This document shows, in pieces, positions 45,153 through 53,953 of a stretch of DNA of 64,000 nucleotides (the stretch's first letter is position 1; each line of letters opens with the position of its first letter). A program made the position numbers and the translations under genes. The notes beneath the pieces were generated by a model. The model did not search any database, had not been told where the DNA came from, and was given only the letters and a program-made list of their open reading frames with translations. The DNA lies in contig CBDHHF010000010.1 of assembly GCA_965263205.1 (NCBI GenBank), forward strand, positions 19,336-83,335, written 5' to 3'. This DNA comes from JBCCIM01 sp965263205 (GTDB lineage: Bacteria; Bacteroidota; Rhodothermia; Rhodothermales; JAHQVL01).

Positions 45153-46553
45153 TTACGTTAGCGCTTCAATTTCCTGCTCAAGCAGTTGCTTGCGGTGTAA
45201 ATCAGCATACACGCCATCGCGCTTCAGGAGATCGGCATGCGTACCCTGTTCGAGGATTTCACCTTCGTCGAGTACCAGAATCAAGTCTGCTTCCTGGACA
45301 GCAGAAATTCGGTGGCTTACAATGACAATGGTGCGTTGGCCAAAATGGTTGCGGAGATGGCCCAGGATATTGCTTTCGGTTTTTGTATCAACCGCTGAAA
45401 GGGCATCATCGAGAATAAGGATACGGGGATCGCGGATGAGGGCGCGGGCGATGGAGCTCCGTTGCTTCTGGCCGCCAGAAAGTGTGATACCCCGCTCACC
45501 AACAAACGTCTCGAATCCTTCGGGGAAATCTTTGATGTTGTCGAGTAGCTCGGCTTCGCGTGCTGCCTGGTCGATTTCATCCTGGCCGGCGTCAAGTTTA
45601 CCAAATGCGATGTTGTTTGCCACGGTATCACTAAACAAGAAGACCTCCTGTGGCACGTACCCAATCGAACTCCGCAACACCTCCACGGGAAAATTGCGCG
45701 CATCCTGTCCGTCTATCTGGACGAGGCCTTCTGTTGGGTCGAACAGCCGCGCCACCATTTCTACAAGCGTGCTCTTGCCTGAGCCTGTGCGCCCCACGAT
45801 AGCGAGCGTTGCGCCCGCGGGAATCTCAAACGAAATATCTTTCAACACCCAGGGCCCATCTTCGGTGTATTTAAAACCAACGTTTTCAAAGGCAATACCA
45901 CCTGTCACATCCGTAAGCGAAGCAACGGTACGGTCGCTGTTTTGTACGTCCGGCGTTTCATCCAAAATACTGGAAAGCCGTGTCATGGACGCTGACGCAC
46001 GCTGGATCATGGTGATCACGAACCCCATCGAGGCTACCGGCCAGGTCATCAGGGTTACGTAAATAATGAATTCAGCGATGTTACCAATGGTGATGGCCCC
46101 TTCAGCAACCAGGCTGCCGCCGACCCAGACCACAATAATGGCGGACATACCAATCAAAATCAGAAAGACAGGACGCCAAATGGCATCTACCAATGCGAGG
46201 TCAAGCATGCGCTCTTTGTACAGCGCACTTTCGTCTTCAAAACTTGTGGCTTCGGCCTCTTCGCGTGTGTAAGCTTTCAGTACGCGTATGCCAGCCAAAG
46301 CCTCCTGCACACGACTGGTGAGTTTGGAGTATTGCTTCTGCAGCGCATCGCTACGCGCGTGTACCACGCGGGCCACGAAAAACACAGATATAGCCAACAG
46401 CGGCATAGGCAGAATGGCAAACAGCGTCAAACGCGGCGAGATAAAAACCATGGCTGAAACCGCGGCCACAACAAAAACCATGGTCTGCCGCATCCGTGCC
46501 GCTGAGACTGAGGCAGATAATGGCCGGCCCGATATAGCGGCGTACTTGCTCAA
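45153..46553 (-). CDS. ABC exporter half-transporter, N-terminus lost to rearrangement
   Basis: 466 residues remain in frame, about 130 fewer than expected. What remains covers later membrane helices (MVFVVAAVSAMVFISPRLTL), LTSRVQEALAGIRVLKAYTR, Walker A LAIVGRTGSGKSTLVEMVAR, Q-loop VPQEVFLFSDTV, signature TLSGGQKQRSSIARAL and Walker B ILILDDALSAVD. The first helices are found upstream only as scrambled pieces (46554-46825) and as a second partial copy (46877-47318). The start at 46553 is therefore only a convenience. It pairs with the 42331-44148 protein as a heterodimer. Whether the true gene is intact depends on the assembly of this spot. Confidence 0.8.
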   Translation of the reverse strand: MSKYAAISGRPLSASVSAARMRQTMVFVVAAVSAMVFISPRLTLFAILPMPLLAISVFFVARVVHARSDALQKQYSKLTSRVQEALAGIRVLKAYTREEAEATSFEDESALYKERMLDLALVDAIWRPVFLILIGMSAIIVVWVGGSLVAEGAITIGNIAEFIIYVTLMTWPVASMGFVITMIQRASASMTRLSSILDETPDVQNSDRTVASLTDVTGGIAFENVGFKYTEDGPWVLKDISFEIPAGATLAIVGRTGSGKSTLVEMVARLFDPTEGLVQIDGQDARNFPVEVLRSSIGYVPQEVFLFSDTVANNIAFGKLDAGQDEIDQAAREAELLDNIKDFPEGFETFVGERGITLSGGQKQRSSIARALIRDPRILILDDALSAVDTKTESNILGHLRNHFGQRTIVIVSHRISAVQEADLILVLDEGEILEQGTHADLLKRDGVYADLHRKQLLEQEIEALT

Positions 46554-46825
46554 TGTCGCTCTGTGCCGGCAAACAAATTGAACAGGTTTACAAACCGCGG
46601 CATGCTATCGATGATAATACGCACCATCATCGGAACAGCTACAGAAAATGCTGCCGAGGCGCTGCACACAGCAAACCCGGGATAAACAATTTCTTGTACT
46701 TCCAGAAAAAGTGATTCAGCCGCGCCAGGGGTTTCATCGTATCAGGGTCTGGTGTCGATTGCCACACTGCATCAAAACGTACGCGTGTTGGCGAGTACAG
46801 ATCCAGGTCGTCGAAAATCGACATT
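46554..46825 (-). pseudogene. Scrambled 5' part of the ABC gene (copy B)
   Basis: Pieces of the N-terminal coding region occur with internal deletions. TMKPLARLNHFFWKYKKLFI comes first, a one-base loss then breaks the frame after PGLLCAA, and the text jumps from FAGTE to SDIEQVRRYIGPAI and then to ICLSLSG before joining the intact gene. Compared with the copy at 46877-47318, it lacks at least four short blocks. The junctions fall at short shared words. Confidence 0.7.
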
Positions 46826-46876
46826 CTCCATCATCCGGAGCCGTCCCCCCCACACCACCGTACGTACGGATCCGAT
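46826..46876 (-). other. Possible group II intron 3'-end remnant between the ABC copies
   Basis: On the minus strand this stretch includes GGATCCGTACGTACGG and then TGGTGTGGGGGGGACGG. From memory this strongly resembles the domain V/VI end of bacterial group II introns, typically CCGTACGTACGGTGGTGTG. The rest of the intron and any reverse transcriptase are absent. It lies exactly at the junction of the two partial ABC copies. Confidence 0.4.
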
Positions 46877-47318
46877 GGCGTGACATTACAACAATGGTCT
46901 GCCGCATCAGAAAAGTAAACGTGCCGCTAAGGAGACTGAGGCAGATAATCACGGCACCAAATAGCAGTAGGCATACAAAGAATTGCGCAAAGAGATAGCC
47001 CTGCACTTCTGTGCCGGCAAACAAATACACCGCTCTTCATCGTATTTACTGAACAGGTTTACAAACCGCGGCATGCTATCGATGATAATACGCACCATCA
47101 TCGGAACAGCTACAGAAAATGCTGCCGAGGCCGCTGCACACAGCAAACCCGGGATAAACAATTTCTTGTACTTCCAGAAAAAGTGATTCAGCCGCGCCAG
47201 TACGATGGATCGCCTGTTGGATCATCCGATCCAGAAGTGTTGGTTTCATCGTATCAGGGTCTGGTGTAGATTGCCACACTGCATCAAAACGTACGCGTGT
47301 TGGCGAGTACAGATCCGG
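46877..47318 (-). pseudogene. Duplicate N-terminal fragment of the ABC exporter gene (copy A)
   Basis: This copy encodes the more complete N-terminal part: PDPDTMKPTLLDRMIQQAIH, then in a shifted frame FFWKYKKLFIPGLLCAAASA and VPMMVRIIIDSMPRFVNLFS, then GTEVQGYLFAQFFVCLLLFG and GTFTFLMRQTIVVMSRH. It stops at the intron-like fragment and never reaches an ATPase domain. A leader (GATCTGTACTCGCCAACACG) precedes both copies, so the upstream region was duplicated too. It is either a real partial duplication or an assembly artefact. Confidence 0.7.
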
Positions 47319-47326
47319 GAAGAGGA

Positions 47327-47466
47327 ATGTCGATTTTCGAATGTCGATTTTCGATTGTTTTTGATACGCCTATCTGCGAATACACCATCAGCATTATCTT
47401 TCCTTATAATGCCCTCTTCATTCGTGGTCTCCAGTAAATCGAAAATCGACATTCGAAAATCGGCAA
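47327..47466. repeat. Inverted-repeat element with TCGATTTTCGAATG arms
   Basis: The arm CGATTTTCGAATGTCGATTT (from about 47333) is mirrored by AAATCGACATTCGAAAATCG-type sequence (about 47439-47463), enclosing about 80 bases without a gene. The arm also occurs at about 46812-46827 and, diverged, at 39830-39857. This suggests a small dispersed palindromic repeat or MITE-like element. Confidence 0.6.
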
Positions 47467-47468
47467 TA

Positions 47469-47510
47469 AAAAAGGGCGCAACCTCCAAAAGATTGCGCCC
47501 TTCTATGCTT
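47469..47510 (-). terminator. Terminator of the glutamine synthetase gene
   Basis: AAGGGCGCAA (47472-47481) pairs with TTGCGCCCTT (47493-47502). On the minus strand the stem is followed by a T run. It lies 21 bases beyond the glutamine synthetase stop. Confidence 0.9.
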
Positions 47511-47523
47511 GAAGTAAACTCGT

Positions 47524-48525
47524 CTAGGCTTCTTTGCAAGTTTTAACGATTGCAGCAGCCACTTTGTAAGGATCTGCGTTCGAAGCCGGCCGGCGATCTT
47601 CGAGGCGACCTTTCCAGCCATCTTCGATTGTGCCTACCGGAATACGGATTGAAGCACCGCGATCAGATACACCGTAGCTAAATTTGTCGATAGACTGCGT
47701 TTCGTGCGCACCCGTGAGACGCTTGTCATTGTCGGCGCCATACACGCTGATGTGGCGCTGGATGTTGCGGCCAAACGCTTCACAAATTTTGGTAAAGGTA
47801 TCTTCTTTGCCAGAGTCACGCATGGCGCTATTTGAGAAGTTGGCGTGCATACCAGAGCCGTTCCAGTCGAGTGCGCCCAGAGGTTTTGGATGCCAGTTGA
47901 TGGAGTATCCGTACATCTCACCTGTACGCTCGAGCAAGTAACGTGCAACCCAGATTTCGTCGCCGGCCCGCTTGGCGCCTTTGGCAAAGATCTGGAATTC
48001 CCACTGACCAGCAGCAACTTCAGCGTTGATCCCTTCAACGTTGAGGCCGGCAGCGAGGCAAAGATCAAGGTGCTCTTCAACACAGTCGCGGCCGTAAGCG
48101 TTGCTGGCGCCTACAGAACAATAGTAAGGGCCTTGCGGACGCGGGTAGCCGCCGGCAGGGAATCCTGGCGGAAGATCAGTCTCTGGATCCCAAAGGAAGT
48201 ACTCCTGCTCAAAACCAAACCAGTAATCATCATCATCGTCAGCGATGGTAGCCCGACCGTTTGAATCGTGTGGCGTTCCGTCAGCATTCAGCACTTCCGT
48301 CATCACCAGGTAAGCATCGTCACGGCCCGGATCCGGGAAAATAGCAACTGGCTTCAGCAAGCAATCTGATGAGCTGCCGTCAGCCTGCTCCGTTGAGCTT
48401 CCGTCAAAAGACCACATGGGGCACTCTTCGAGGGTGCCACCAAACTCTTTCCTGATCATGGTTTTAGAGCGGAGGCTCTGGGTAGGTTTGTACCCGTCGA
48501 GCCAGATGTATTCAAGTTTAGCCAT
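47524..48525 (-). CDS. glnII: Class II (eukaryote-type) glutamine synthetase
   Basis: 333 residues, far shorter than class I GlnA (about 470) and typical of GSII. Markers are LEYIWLDGYKPTQSLRSKT, WSFDGSSTEQADGSSSDCLL, FGFEQEYFLWDPET, GINAEVAAGQWEFQIF (glutamate-metal site), LDWNGSGMHANFSNSAMRDS and SYGVSDRGASIRIPVGT. It makes glutamine from glutamate, ammonia and ATP as a decamer-type enzyme. Class II enzymes lack the adenylylation loop control of class I. It is monocistronic, with a clear terminator and a 413-base AT-rich upstream region that probably carries its promoter. Confidence 0.95.
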   Translation of the reverse strand: MAKLEYIWLDGYKPTQSLRSKTMIRKEFGGTLEECPMWSFDGSSTEQADGSSSDCLLKPVAIFPDPGRDDAYLVMTEVLNADGTPHDSNGRATIADDDDDYWFGFEQEYFLWDPETDLPPGFPAGGYPRPQGPYYCSVGASNAYGRDCVEEHLDLCLAAGLNVEGINAEVAAGQWEFQIFAKGAKRAGDEIWVARYLLERTGEMYGYSINWHPKPLGALDWNGSGMHANFSNSAMRDSGKEDTFTKICEAFGRNIQRHISVYGADNDKRLTGAHETQSIDKFSYGVSDRGASIRIPVGTIEDGWKGRLEDRRPASNADPYKVAAAIVKTCKEA

Positions 48526-48947
48526 TTGAGGTAAATACAGTTGAGATCGTTAAAAAGGGACTTTGCCGGCCACAGTGGTGTCTGTGAATAATCGCGGCAT
48601 ATAAAACACGAATTCCCCGGTGGGTTTACATTTTCTTAATTACATCCCTGCCGGGAGTTAAATAATTTAGGATGCAATGGCAAATAATATAGGTAATATT
48701 ATTTTTTTAGGCTAAAAAAATACAGGCCTATTATCGGATTCTTCAAATTCGAGGAACATACAAGTATCTGTGCCTAATATATTTAGGGAAAATGCTTTGT
48801 TAAATAAACCTGATTGCTAGTGCCTTTTTTGTGGTTAAATTTCGGTTTCTCCCTAAAAAAATGACGTTTACAACCAGGGCTAGACGGATGCACCCTTGAA
48901 GCAAGCGCATCCGTAGGCATGGCTTTTTATCAACGAATGTGCAGGAT
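48526..48947. other. AT-rich divergent region between glnII and the TraB-like gene
   Basis: About 420 bases, very AT-rich from 48640 to 48850 with several TTTTTTTA and AATAATAT runs. It should contain the promoters of both divergent genes. A hairpin-like ACGGATGC/GCATCCGT pair lies near 48885-48917. No gene was seen. Confidence 0.45.
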
Positions 48948-49736
48948 ATGAAAACAGGATTGCTTTCGGGTATTGCGCTCCTCTTGCTTCTGGCAGCAAC
49001 TCAACCCGAAAAAACGGAAGTGATCGTAATTGGCACCGTCCATCACCCGACGGCCAACGTAGACGGCGACTCGCTGCTGGCTGTGCTTAACATGCTTCAG
49101 CCCAGTCTTGTTTTACTGGAATTAGATGCGAGTGCAATGGATGAAGAAGGGCGTTTTTTGGTCGATTTGTCGCTGAATAACGAACTCTATGCAGCAAAAC
49201 ACTACCTGCTTGCATGTAAAACCTGTCAGCAACGGCGTTTTGATTATGAAAGCCGTAACCGCTATTTCGAAGAAAATCGCACATTTGCCGTTGAGCAGCG
49301 GGTTGGTCAATTACTGGATAGTCTTGCCGTCCATGGAACGGCATCTGTAAAGCAGCGAATTAACATGCTTTACGATGCCAATGATTTGCTGAATCGCTTT
49401 ACTGAAAGCAGCTTGCAGGCCATGAATGAGGATGCATTTGGTCACCTGGCAGCGTTCAGGCAGGAATGGCTTTATGTGGAGATGAGCAAGGTGTTGGCTG
49501 AGGCCGGCCTAAAGAAGGCGCACGAAGCCTGGGTAGAGCGTGGCAGATTTTGGACGTTTCGCAATGAGCAGATGGCGAACAACATCGAACGTGAGGTAAA
49601 GCAGCACCGCGGCCGGCGTGTTGTGGTACTTGTCGGCGCAACGCACAAGTATGCCTTGCAGAAACACCTCGAATCCAGGTTTGCAACAAATCCTGAAATC
49701 AGCCTGCGAGAATACTGGGAGACAGAAGGTCCTTGA
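48948..49736 (+). CDS. TraB/TIKI-like (EreA/ChaN superfamily) secreted protein
   Basis: 262 residues from the ATG at 48948; a GTG three codons upstream is possible. A signal-like hydrophobic N-terminus (LLSGIALLLLLAAT) is followed by VIVIGTVHHPTANVDGDSLL, LVLLELDAS, a helical middle, then FWTFRNEQMANNIEREVKQH and VVVLVGATHKYALQKHL. The two Gx(x)H motifs, the early glutamate and the RN.xM segment match the TraB/TIKI and EreA-ChaN superfamily of metal-dependent hydrolase-like proteins. Activity in bacteria is mostly unknown. It is convergent with the Lrp regulator, 15 bases apart. Confidence 0.7.
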   Translation: MKTGLLSGIALLLLLAATQPEKTEVIVIGTVHHPTANVDGDSLLAVLNMLQPSLVLLELDASAMDEEGRFLVDLSLNNELYAAKHYLLACKTCQQRRFDYESRNRYFEENRTFAVEQRVGQLLDSLAVHGTASVKQRINMLYDANDLLNRFTESSLQAMNEDAFGHLAAFRQEWLYVEMSKVLAEAGLKKAHEAWVERGRFWTFRNEQMANNIEREVKQHRGRRVVVLVGATHKYALQKHLESRFATNPEISLREYWETEGP

Positions 49737-49751
49737 GAAGGTTTTGGGCGG

Positions 49752-50237
49752 CTACTTTGCCGAAGACATCATCAAATTGATCGGCTCGATGTCGAGGCCG
49801 CGGGTCTCTTTGTAGGTAGAAAGTACGATGCTTGTCGATGTGCCATGTACGGACGGCCACGACTGAATTCTCGCAAGCAGTTGTTCTAGTGAGGTTGTGT
49901 TTTTTGTGCGGACTTTGAGAATGTGGGAGCCCTCTCCGGTAATAGAATGGACTTCCAACACTTCGGTGAGCTGGTGTGCCTGGTCTACAAAATTATTGTA
50001 GTCCGAAGAGTTGTCGACGTTCACCCGAATGAAGGCAGTGATGTCGATATGTAAGCGCTTTGCATCGACGACCGCATGATAGCCCTTGATGACGCCACGA
50101 TCTTCAAGTTTGCGCATACGCTCGCTGACAGAAGGCACAGAAAGTCCGACTTCTTCGGCAATGCGATTTCGCTTCATGCGGCCCTGTGCTTGCAGCAGCA
50201 TGAGAATCTTGGCGTCTATCTCGTCGATCCGCTCCAT
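49752..50237 (-). CDS. Lrp/AsnC-family transcriptional regulator
   Basis: 161 residues, standard for the family. The N-terminal helix-turn-helix is IDEIDAKILMLLQAQGRMKR through AEEVGLSVPSVSERMRKLED. The C-terminal RAM ligand-binding domain has ITAFIRVNVDNSSDYNNFVD, VLEVHSITGEGSHILKVRTK and VHGTSTSIVLSTYKETRGLD. These regulators sense amino acids and control their metabolism and transport. Its targets are not evident; glnII two genes away is a possibility only by proximity. Confidence 0.93.
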   Translation of the reverse strand: MERIDEIDAKILMLLQAQGRMKRNRIAEEVGLSVPSVSERMRKLEDRGVIKGYHAVVDAKRLHIDITAFIRVNVDNSSDYNNFVDQAHQLTEVLEVHSITGEGSHILKVRTKNTTSLEQLLARIQSWPSVHGTSTSIVLSTYKETRGLDIEPINLMMSSAK

Positions 50238-50359
50238 TTCACAACTTCCTTATTAATTTAGATGAGATCACCAAAGTACGCGCTGAGGCGGACGTATGTC
50301 AATATCCAGCCTAAAAAAATACAATGAAGGGTAAAAATTAACACAGTCCGGTAAACAAA

Positions 50360-50398
50360 AAACGGGAAGCCCGGGCGCATGGCCCAGGCTTCCCGTTT
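50360..50398 (-). terminator. Terminator of the 336-residue hypothetical gene
   Basis: AAACGGGAAGCC (50360-50371) pairs with GGCTTCCCGTTT (50387-50398). The minus-strand transcript continues into TTTTTTGTTTACC. It lies 37 bases past the stop of the gene at 50435. Confidence 0.88.
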
Positions 50399-50434
50399 AG
50401 ATGGTTTCAGCAACGATGGCTGACAGGTGCCGGC

Positions 50435-51445
50435 TTACGAGTGATTTTTGAGATAAACCAGCAGCTGTGACCGAGACAGTTTTGTAATGTACTCGAGGAT
50501 GTTGCGGTGCTCCTGGCTGTACGATCCGCGAGACAGGCCCGGGATGTAGTACTGCAGGGCATCGAAGTACGACCCAACGGGCCGCGCATCGCGTACAAAC
50601 TGAGAGGTCAGAATATCCTGTACCGTACGGAAGTAGGTTTCGAAGGTCGACATGCAAACCTTGCCTTTCTTTACGTACGAATCGTGCATAACCGTCTGCA
50701 CCTTTTGCGTGGCGTGCTGGATGGCCTGCTCTACCTCTTCAGGGCGCAGGACCTGGTCCGGCTCTTCAACCACACTGCTGGTCTCACCAACGTGGACATA
50801 GGCAGCGCGGATGGCCTGGGCAAATCCGGTTACAGGGTATGCATTGCAATAGTATGGGTGCTCTCCGATAAACTCGATAAACGAAGAAACCAGTTCGTGT
50901 GAGCTCGCGGAGCGGCAGAGATAGGCGATCAAATGAGCCTCAAGCACCTCAACAGGCGCAATTGGCAAATTATTCATATCGCTTTCCTCTTTGCCCACAA
51001 TGAGCCAGGCACTGCCGTTGTATCGCGTCATCTGGAGGCCTTTGTCAGCCTTTACAGCATCCTTGATGTTGCGGATAATTTTGGCAAGTGTTGGGTCTGC
51101 TTCTCTGTAGCGCCGGAATAATCCTTCATTAACTTTACTAAAAATAAGGCGCCGCAAGATGATGTAGACTTCCTTGTCATTTGCGTCTCTCCAGTCAACA
51201 GAATTGAAATACTGCTGGAGAAGTTTAAAGCCACCCTTCTCATTTCGTTGAAAGAGATCAGCGAAACAATCGAGTGCCAGGTCTTCGAGCGAAAGACCAA
51301 AGAGGTGCGGTAAAAGGTAACCAGAACGGGCTTTTTTCTGCAAATAGGCCAGAGCCAAACGATAACATTCGTCAACTAGCTCATTTACAGCAGGCCGTTC
51401 AGGCTGATCGCTCAAGGTCGAGTTTAAAATATTCTTGATTTTCAA
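50435..51445 (-). CDS. Helical protein of unknown function (sigma-region-2-like N-terminus)
   Basis: 336 residues, not recognised. It has no signal peptide or membrane helix and is helical throughout. The N-terminal part (VDECYRLALAYLQKKARSGY, LSLEDLALDCFADLFQRNEK, LRRLIFSKVNEGLFRRYREA) faintly recalls sigma-factor region 2 or a related helical DNA-binding fold. The C-terminal part (STFETYFRTVQDILTSQFVR, HRNILEYITKLSRSQLLVYL) is also helical. It is flanked by a terminator and a long AT-rich upstream region, so it is transcribed alone. A regulatory role is speculation. Confidence 0.6.
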   Translation of the reverse strand: MKIKNILNSTLSDQPERPAVNELVDECYRLALAYLQKKARSGYLLPHLFGLSLEDLALDCFADLFQRNEKGGFKLLQQYFNSVDWRDANDKEVYIILRRLIFSKVNEGLFRRYREADPTLAKIIRNIKDAVKADKGLQMTRYNGSAWLIVGKEESDMNNLPIAPVEVLEAHLIAYLCRSASSHELVSSFIEFIGEHPYYCNAYPVTGFAQAIRAAYVHVGETSSVVEEPDQVLRPEEVEQAIQHATQKVQTVMHDSYVKKGKVCMSTFETYFRTVQDILTSQFVRDARPVGSYFDALQYYIPGLSRGSYSQEHRNILEYITKLSRSQLLVYLKNHS

Positions 51446-52050
51446 TCTTCTTCAATCGTAATAATGTGGTGAGCAAATCTTTTTTGAACGCGAATACATG
51501 ATACCATCAAGTGCAGGGATTTTTTTAAGTATTGACTACATCCGGCTATGTACCTTTGGCTGTAGTTGGTTGAGCTTTTCTGCAGTCAAAGAATGGGTTT
51601 GACTTGATTTTTCATGCCCCTTCGATAGCGTTCACCAAGGGTTTTTTTCGCTGTTCGCAATCAAACCCTGAAACGGATGCAGAATGTCACAAAGCTGTGT
51701 TTATTCAGTCGAAACTCTATTGTATTTTATTTTAAATGCCGTTATGCTATAGGTCCGACGATTTGAGAGAGGAAGACAAGTAACTTTTTGCTTATCTTAA
51801 CCGACGTGCTCCTCCAGGCTTAAACTCGGTACTGAACAACCAACTTACCTCCGTGGCTGTTTTGATCTGGGACGAGTATACCGTGCATCGTACAGCCAGT
51901 GTACGGATGCTCTACCTCGATCCTGGTTACAGTCTCCTTTCCGGGAAGCATTGAACCAATTCCAAGGGTATCGCGAAGAACTGTCGATACTATTAAACTG
52001 CCCTTTTGCCCAATCATCAATTCGCCAATATTGATGTTGCTGGTGTTTGC
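51446..52050. other. AT-rich intergenic region upstream of the J-domain gene
   Basis: About 600 bases. It includes a small minus-strand frame at 51820-52017, described separately. The rest (51446-51819) is AT-rich with no hairpin or gene that I can support. Confidence 0.4.
51820..52017 (-). CDS. Small hypothetical protein (uncertain)
   Basis: 65 residues from an ATG at 52017; a longer start at 52059 would overlap the J-domain gene. The composition is protein-like (IVSTVLRDTLGIGSMLPGKE, EVEHPYTGCTMHGILVPDQN) and not a shadow of a gene on the other strand. There is no recognised domain or clear ribosome binding site. It may be a real small gene divergent from the J-domain gene or chance. Confidence 0.3.
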   Translation of the reverse strand: MIGQKGSLIVSTVLRDTLGIGSMLPGKETVTRIEVEHPYTGCTMHGILVPDQNSHGGKLVVQYRV

Positions 52051-53714
52051 ATGAAGCAATACTTCGAAATATTAGAACTGCAACCGGGAGCTACACCGGA
52101 CGAGGTAAAAACTGCCTACAGGGACCTGGCCAAAGTATGGCATCCGGACCGGTTCAAAAGCGACTCGCCACGCCTGAAATCCAAGGCTGCCGAGAAGCTG
52201 GCAGAAATCAACGAAGCCTACGAGAAAATCCGGGCCTACCAGGCGCGTCAGAAATCGCGCAAACAGAGCGGCGAGACTCACAGCGTCCATCCTCAAATAA
52301 CCCTAATTACACGGGATATCGGCCATATTCTCCAGGTACAGGACCGGGGAACGGGCAATCATATTCTGGTTACGCGCGTCCAACGCCGAACGGCCGGCCA
52401 CAACATCGCCGGCCCTCGAACAACGGTTCAACACGCTCCCAATCCAGCACGTATCGCAGCAGATCGCGGCATCATGCCAGCTCACGGGCCCGTTCTACAG
52501 GTAACACTAGCACAAATCATTCCTCAAAAGGCGCACAGGCCTCGGCGCACTCGCCTTTTCGCCAGCAAACAACCACGCCAACCCATACGCTGGCGCGGCG
52601 CAGGCAGACCTCAATCCAGTACGGCAAGTACGGTAGCCACAACTATACGTATGCGTCCAGGAAACGCCGGCGCGACAAAAACTCGATGGCCATCTATCTG
52701 GCTGCCGGCGCATTACTTGCAATTGCTATTGCTGGTGTCTTTTTCTTTTTACGGCAATCCGAGGCGCCACCGCCAACACTGGCAGATTATCCTGAGGTGA
52801 GCACATCGGCTAATGCTCCTGCTCCACAAAATACCGTAAATCAGGTGCCAGCGGCTTCAGAAACAGAGCCTTCTTCGATGCCGCAGGAAGCGAGTCTGGT
52901 TTCTGCGACACAACGCCCCATCAACCCGAAGAAAATTGCAGACCGTCAGGCGCCTGCCGGCTTCTTCACGCTTGGCTCTTCTAAATCTACCGTGATTGCT
53001 GTGCAGGGCAAGCCGGAGCGCACGACCGACGAACTTTTCCGCTACGGTTTCTCTTCCGTTTTCTTTGAAGATGGGGTCGTTATCGGATGGCACCAGGCGC
53101 ACAACGCGCAACTGATGGTGAAAATGGTACCACGTAAAGCGTACGAGGCCTCGTTCTTTACCCGTGGCTCAACGCGCGATGAAGTGATCGCCATCCAGGG
53201 TACACCCGACCATTACCGCGATCGTGGTCGTGAGCTTCGCTATGGCGAATCGCGCATCACGTTCGAAAAAGGCCGCGTGGTTAGTTGGCACCAGCACGTG
53301 GATACACCGCTAAAAGCCAAGTTACTGCCCAAAGTATACTCAGCCGCTACGCACTTCACGCACAACTCGACTCGTGACGAAGTATTGTCAGTGCAAGGCA
53401 CGCCAACCCATTTTGGCGAAAACACCTTCCACTACGGATACTCCACGGTCCAATTCCGGGACGATCGCGTCATCGGATGGAATCAGGCGGCTTCGTTCCC
53501 ACTGATGGTTGAACTCAAGCCATCCGTACCAACCAGCACCAAGTACTTCACCAAGGGCTCTTCCCGCGACGAAGTAATTGCTTCGCAGGGTACACCCGAT
53601 CAGTACAGCGACCAGATTTTCAAGTACGGCCAGTCTTCGGTGTCGTTTGAGAGTGGGCGTGTTGTGAGCTGGTATGAGTCGGTTGCTTCGCCGTTAAAGG
53701 CGCGTCTGGAGTAA
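52051..53714 (+). pseudogene. Membrane-anchored J-domain protein with four C-terminal repeats, frameshifted
   Basis: The J-domain starts at the ATG at 52051 (MKQYFEILELQPGATPDEVK, with WHPDRF carrying the HPD motif). That frame is lost at about 52275, and the protein continues in the next frame: an Arg/Ser/Pro-rich linker, a membrane helix (MAIYLAAGALLAIAIAGVFF, about 52686-52750) and four repeats of about 65 residues from about 52957 to 53714. Each repeat follows FT.GS(T/S)RDEVIA.QGTP..Y...F.YG.S.V.FE.GRVVSW. One missing base between GGCGAG and ACTCAC would restore a protein of about 555 residues. J-domains recruit Hsp70. The repeat part would lie outside the cytoplasm if the J-domain is inside. 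It may be a sequence error rather than a true pseudogene. Confidence 0.75.
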
Positions 53715-53953
53715 GCTGCGCGTTTTTTCGTGCTTTTGTATTTTCGGGATTCCGTATCGGATCTCTACTTTTGTAGCCACATCTCTCCACTACTGCGCAT
53801 CAAAGCGAATTAAAAAGTAAGCAATCGCTTTACTTTTCAGGGCCGGCGCCGATAAGAGGATTAACGCCAGACATACACCGTTCCAGTCTCACTACACAAC
53901 TAATGTGTGATGCACGTTGCTGCATTGTACATACATCAAATTGTGCCAAAGAC

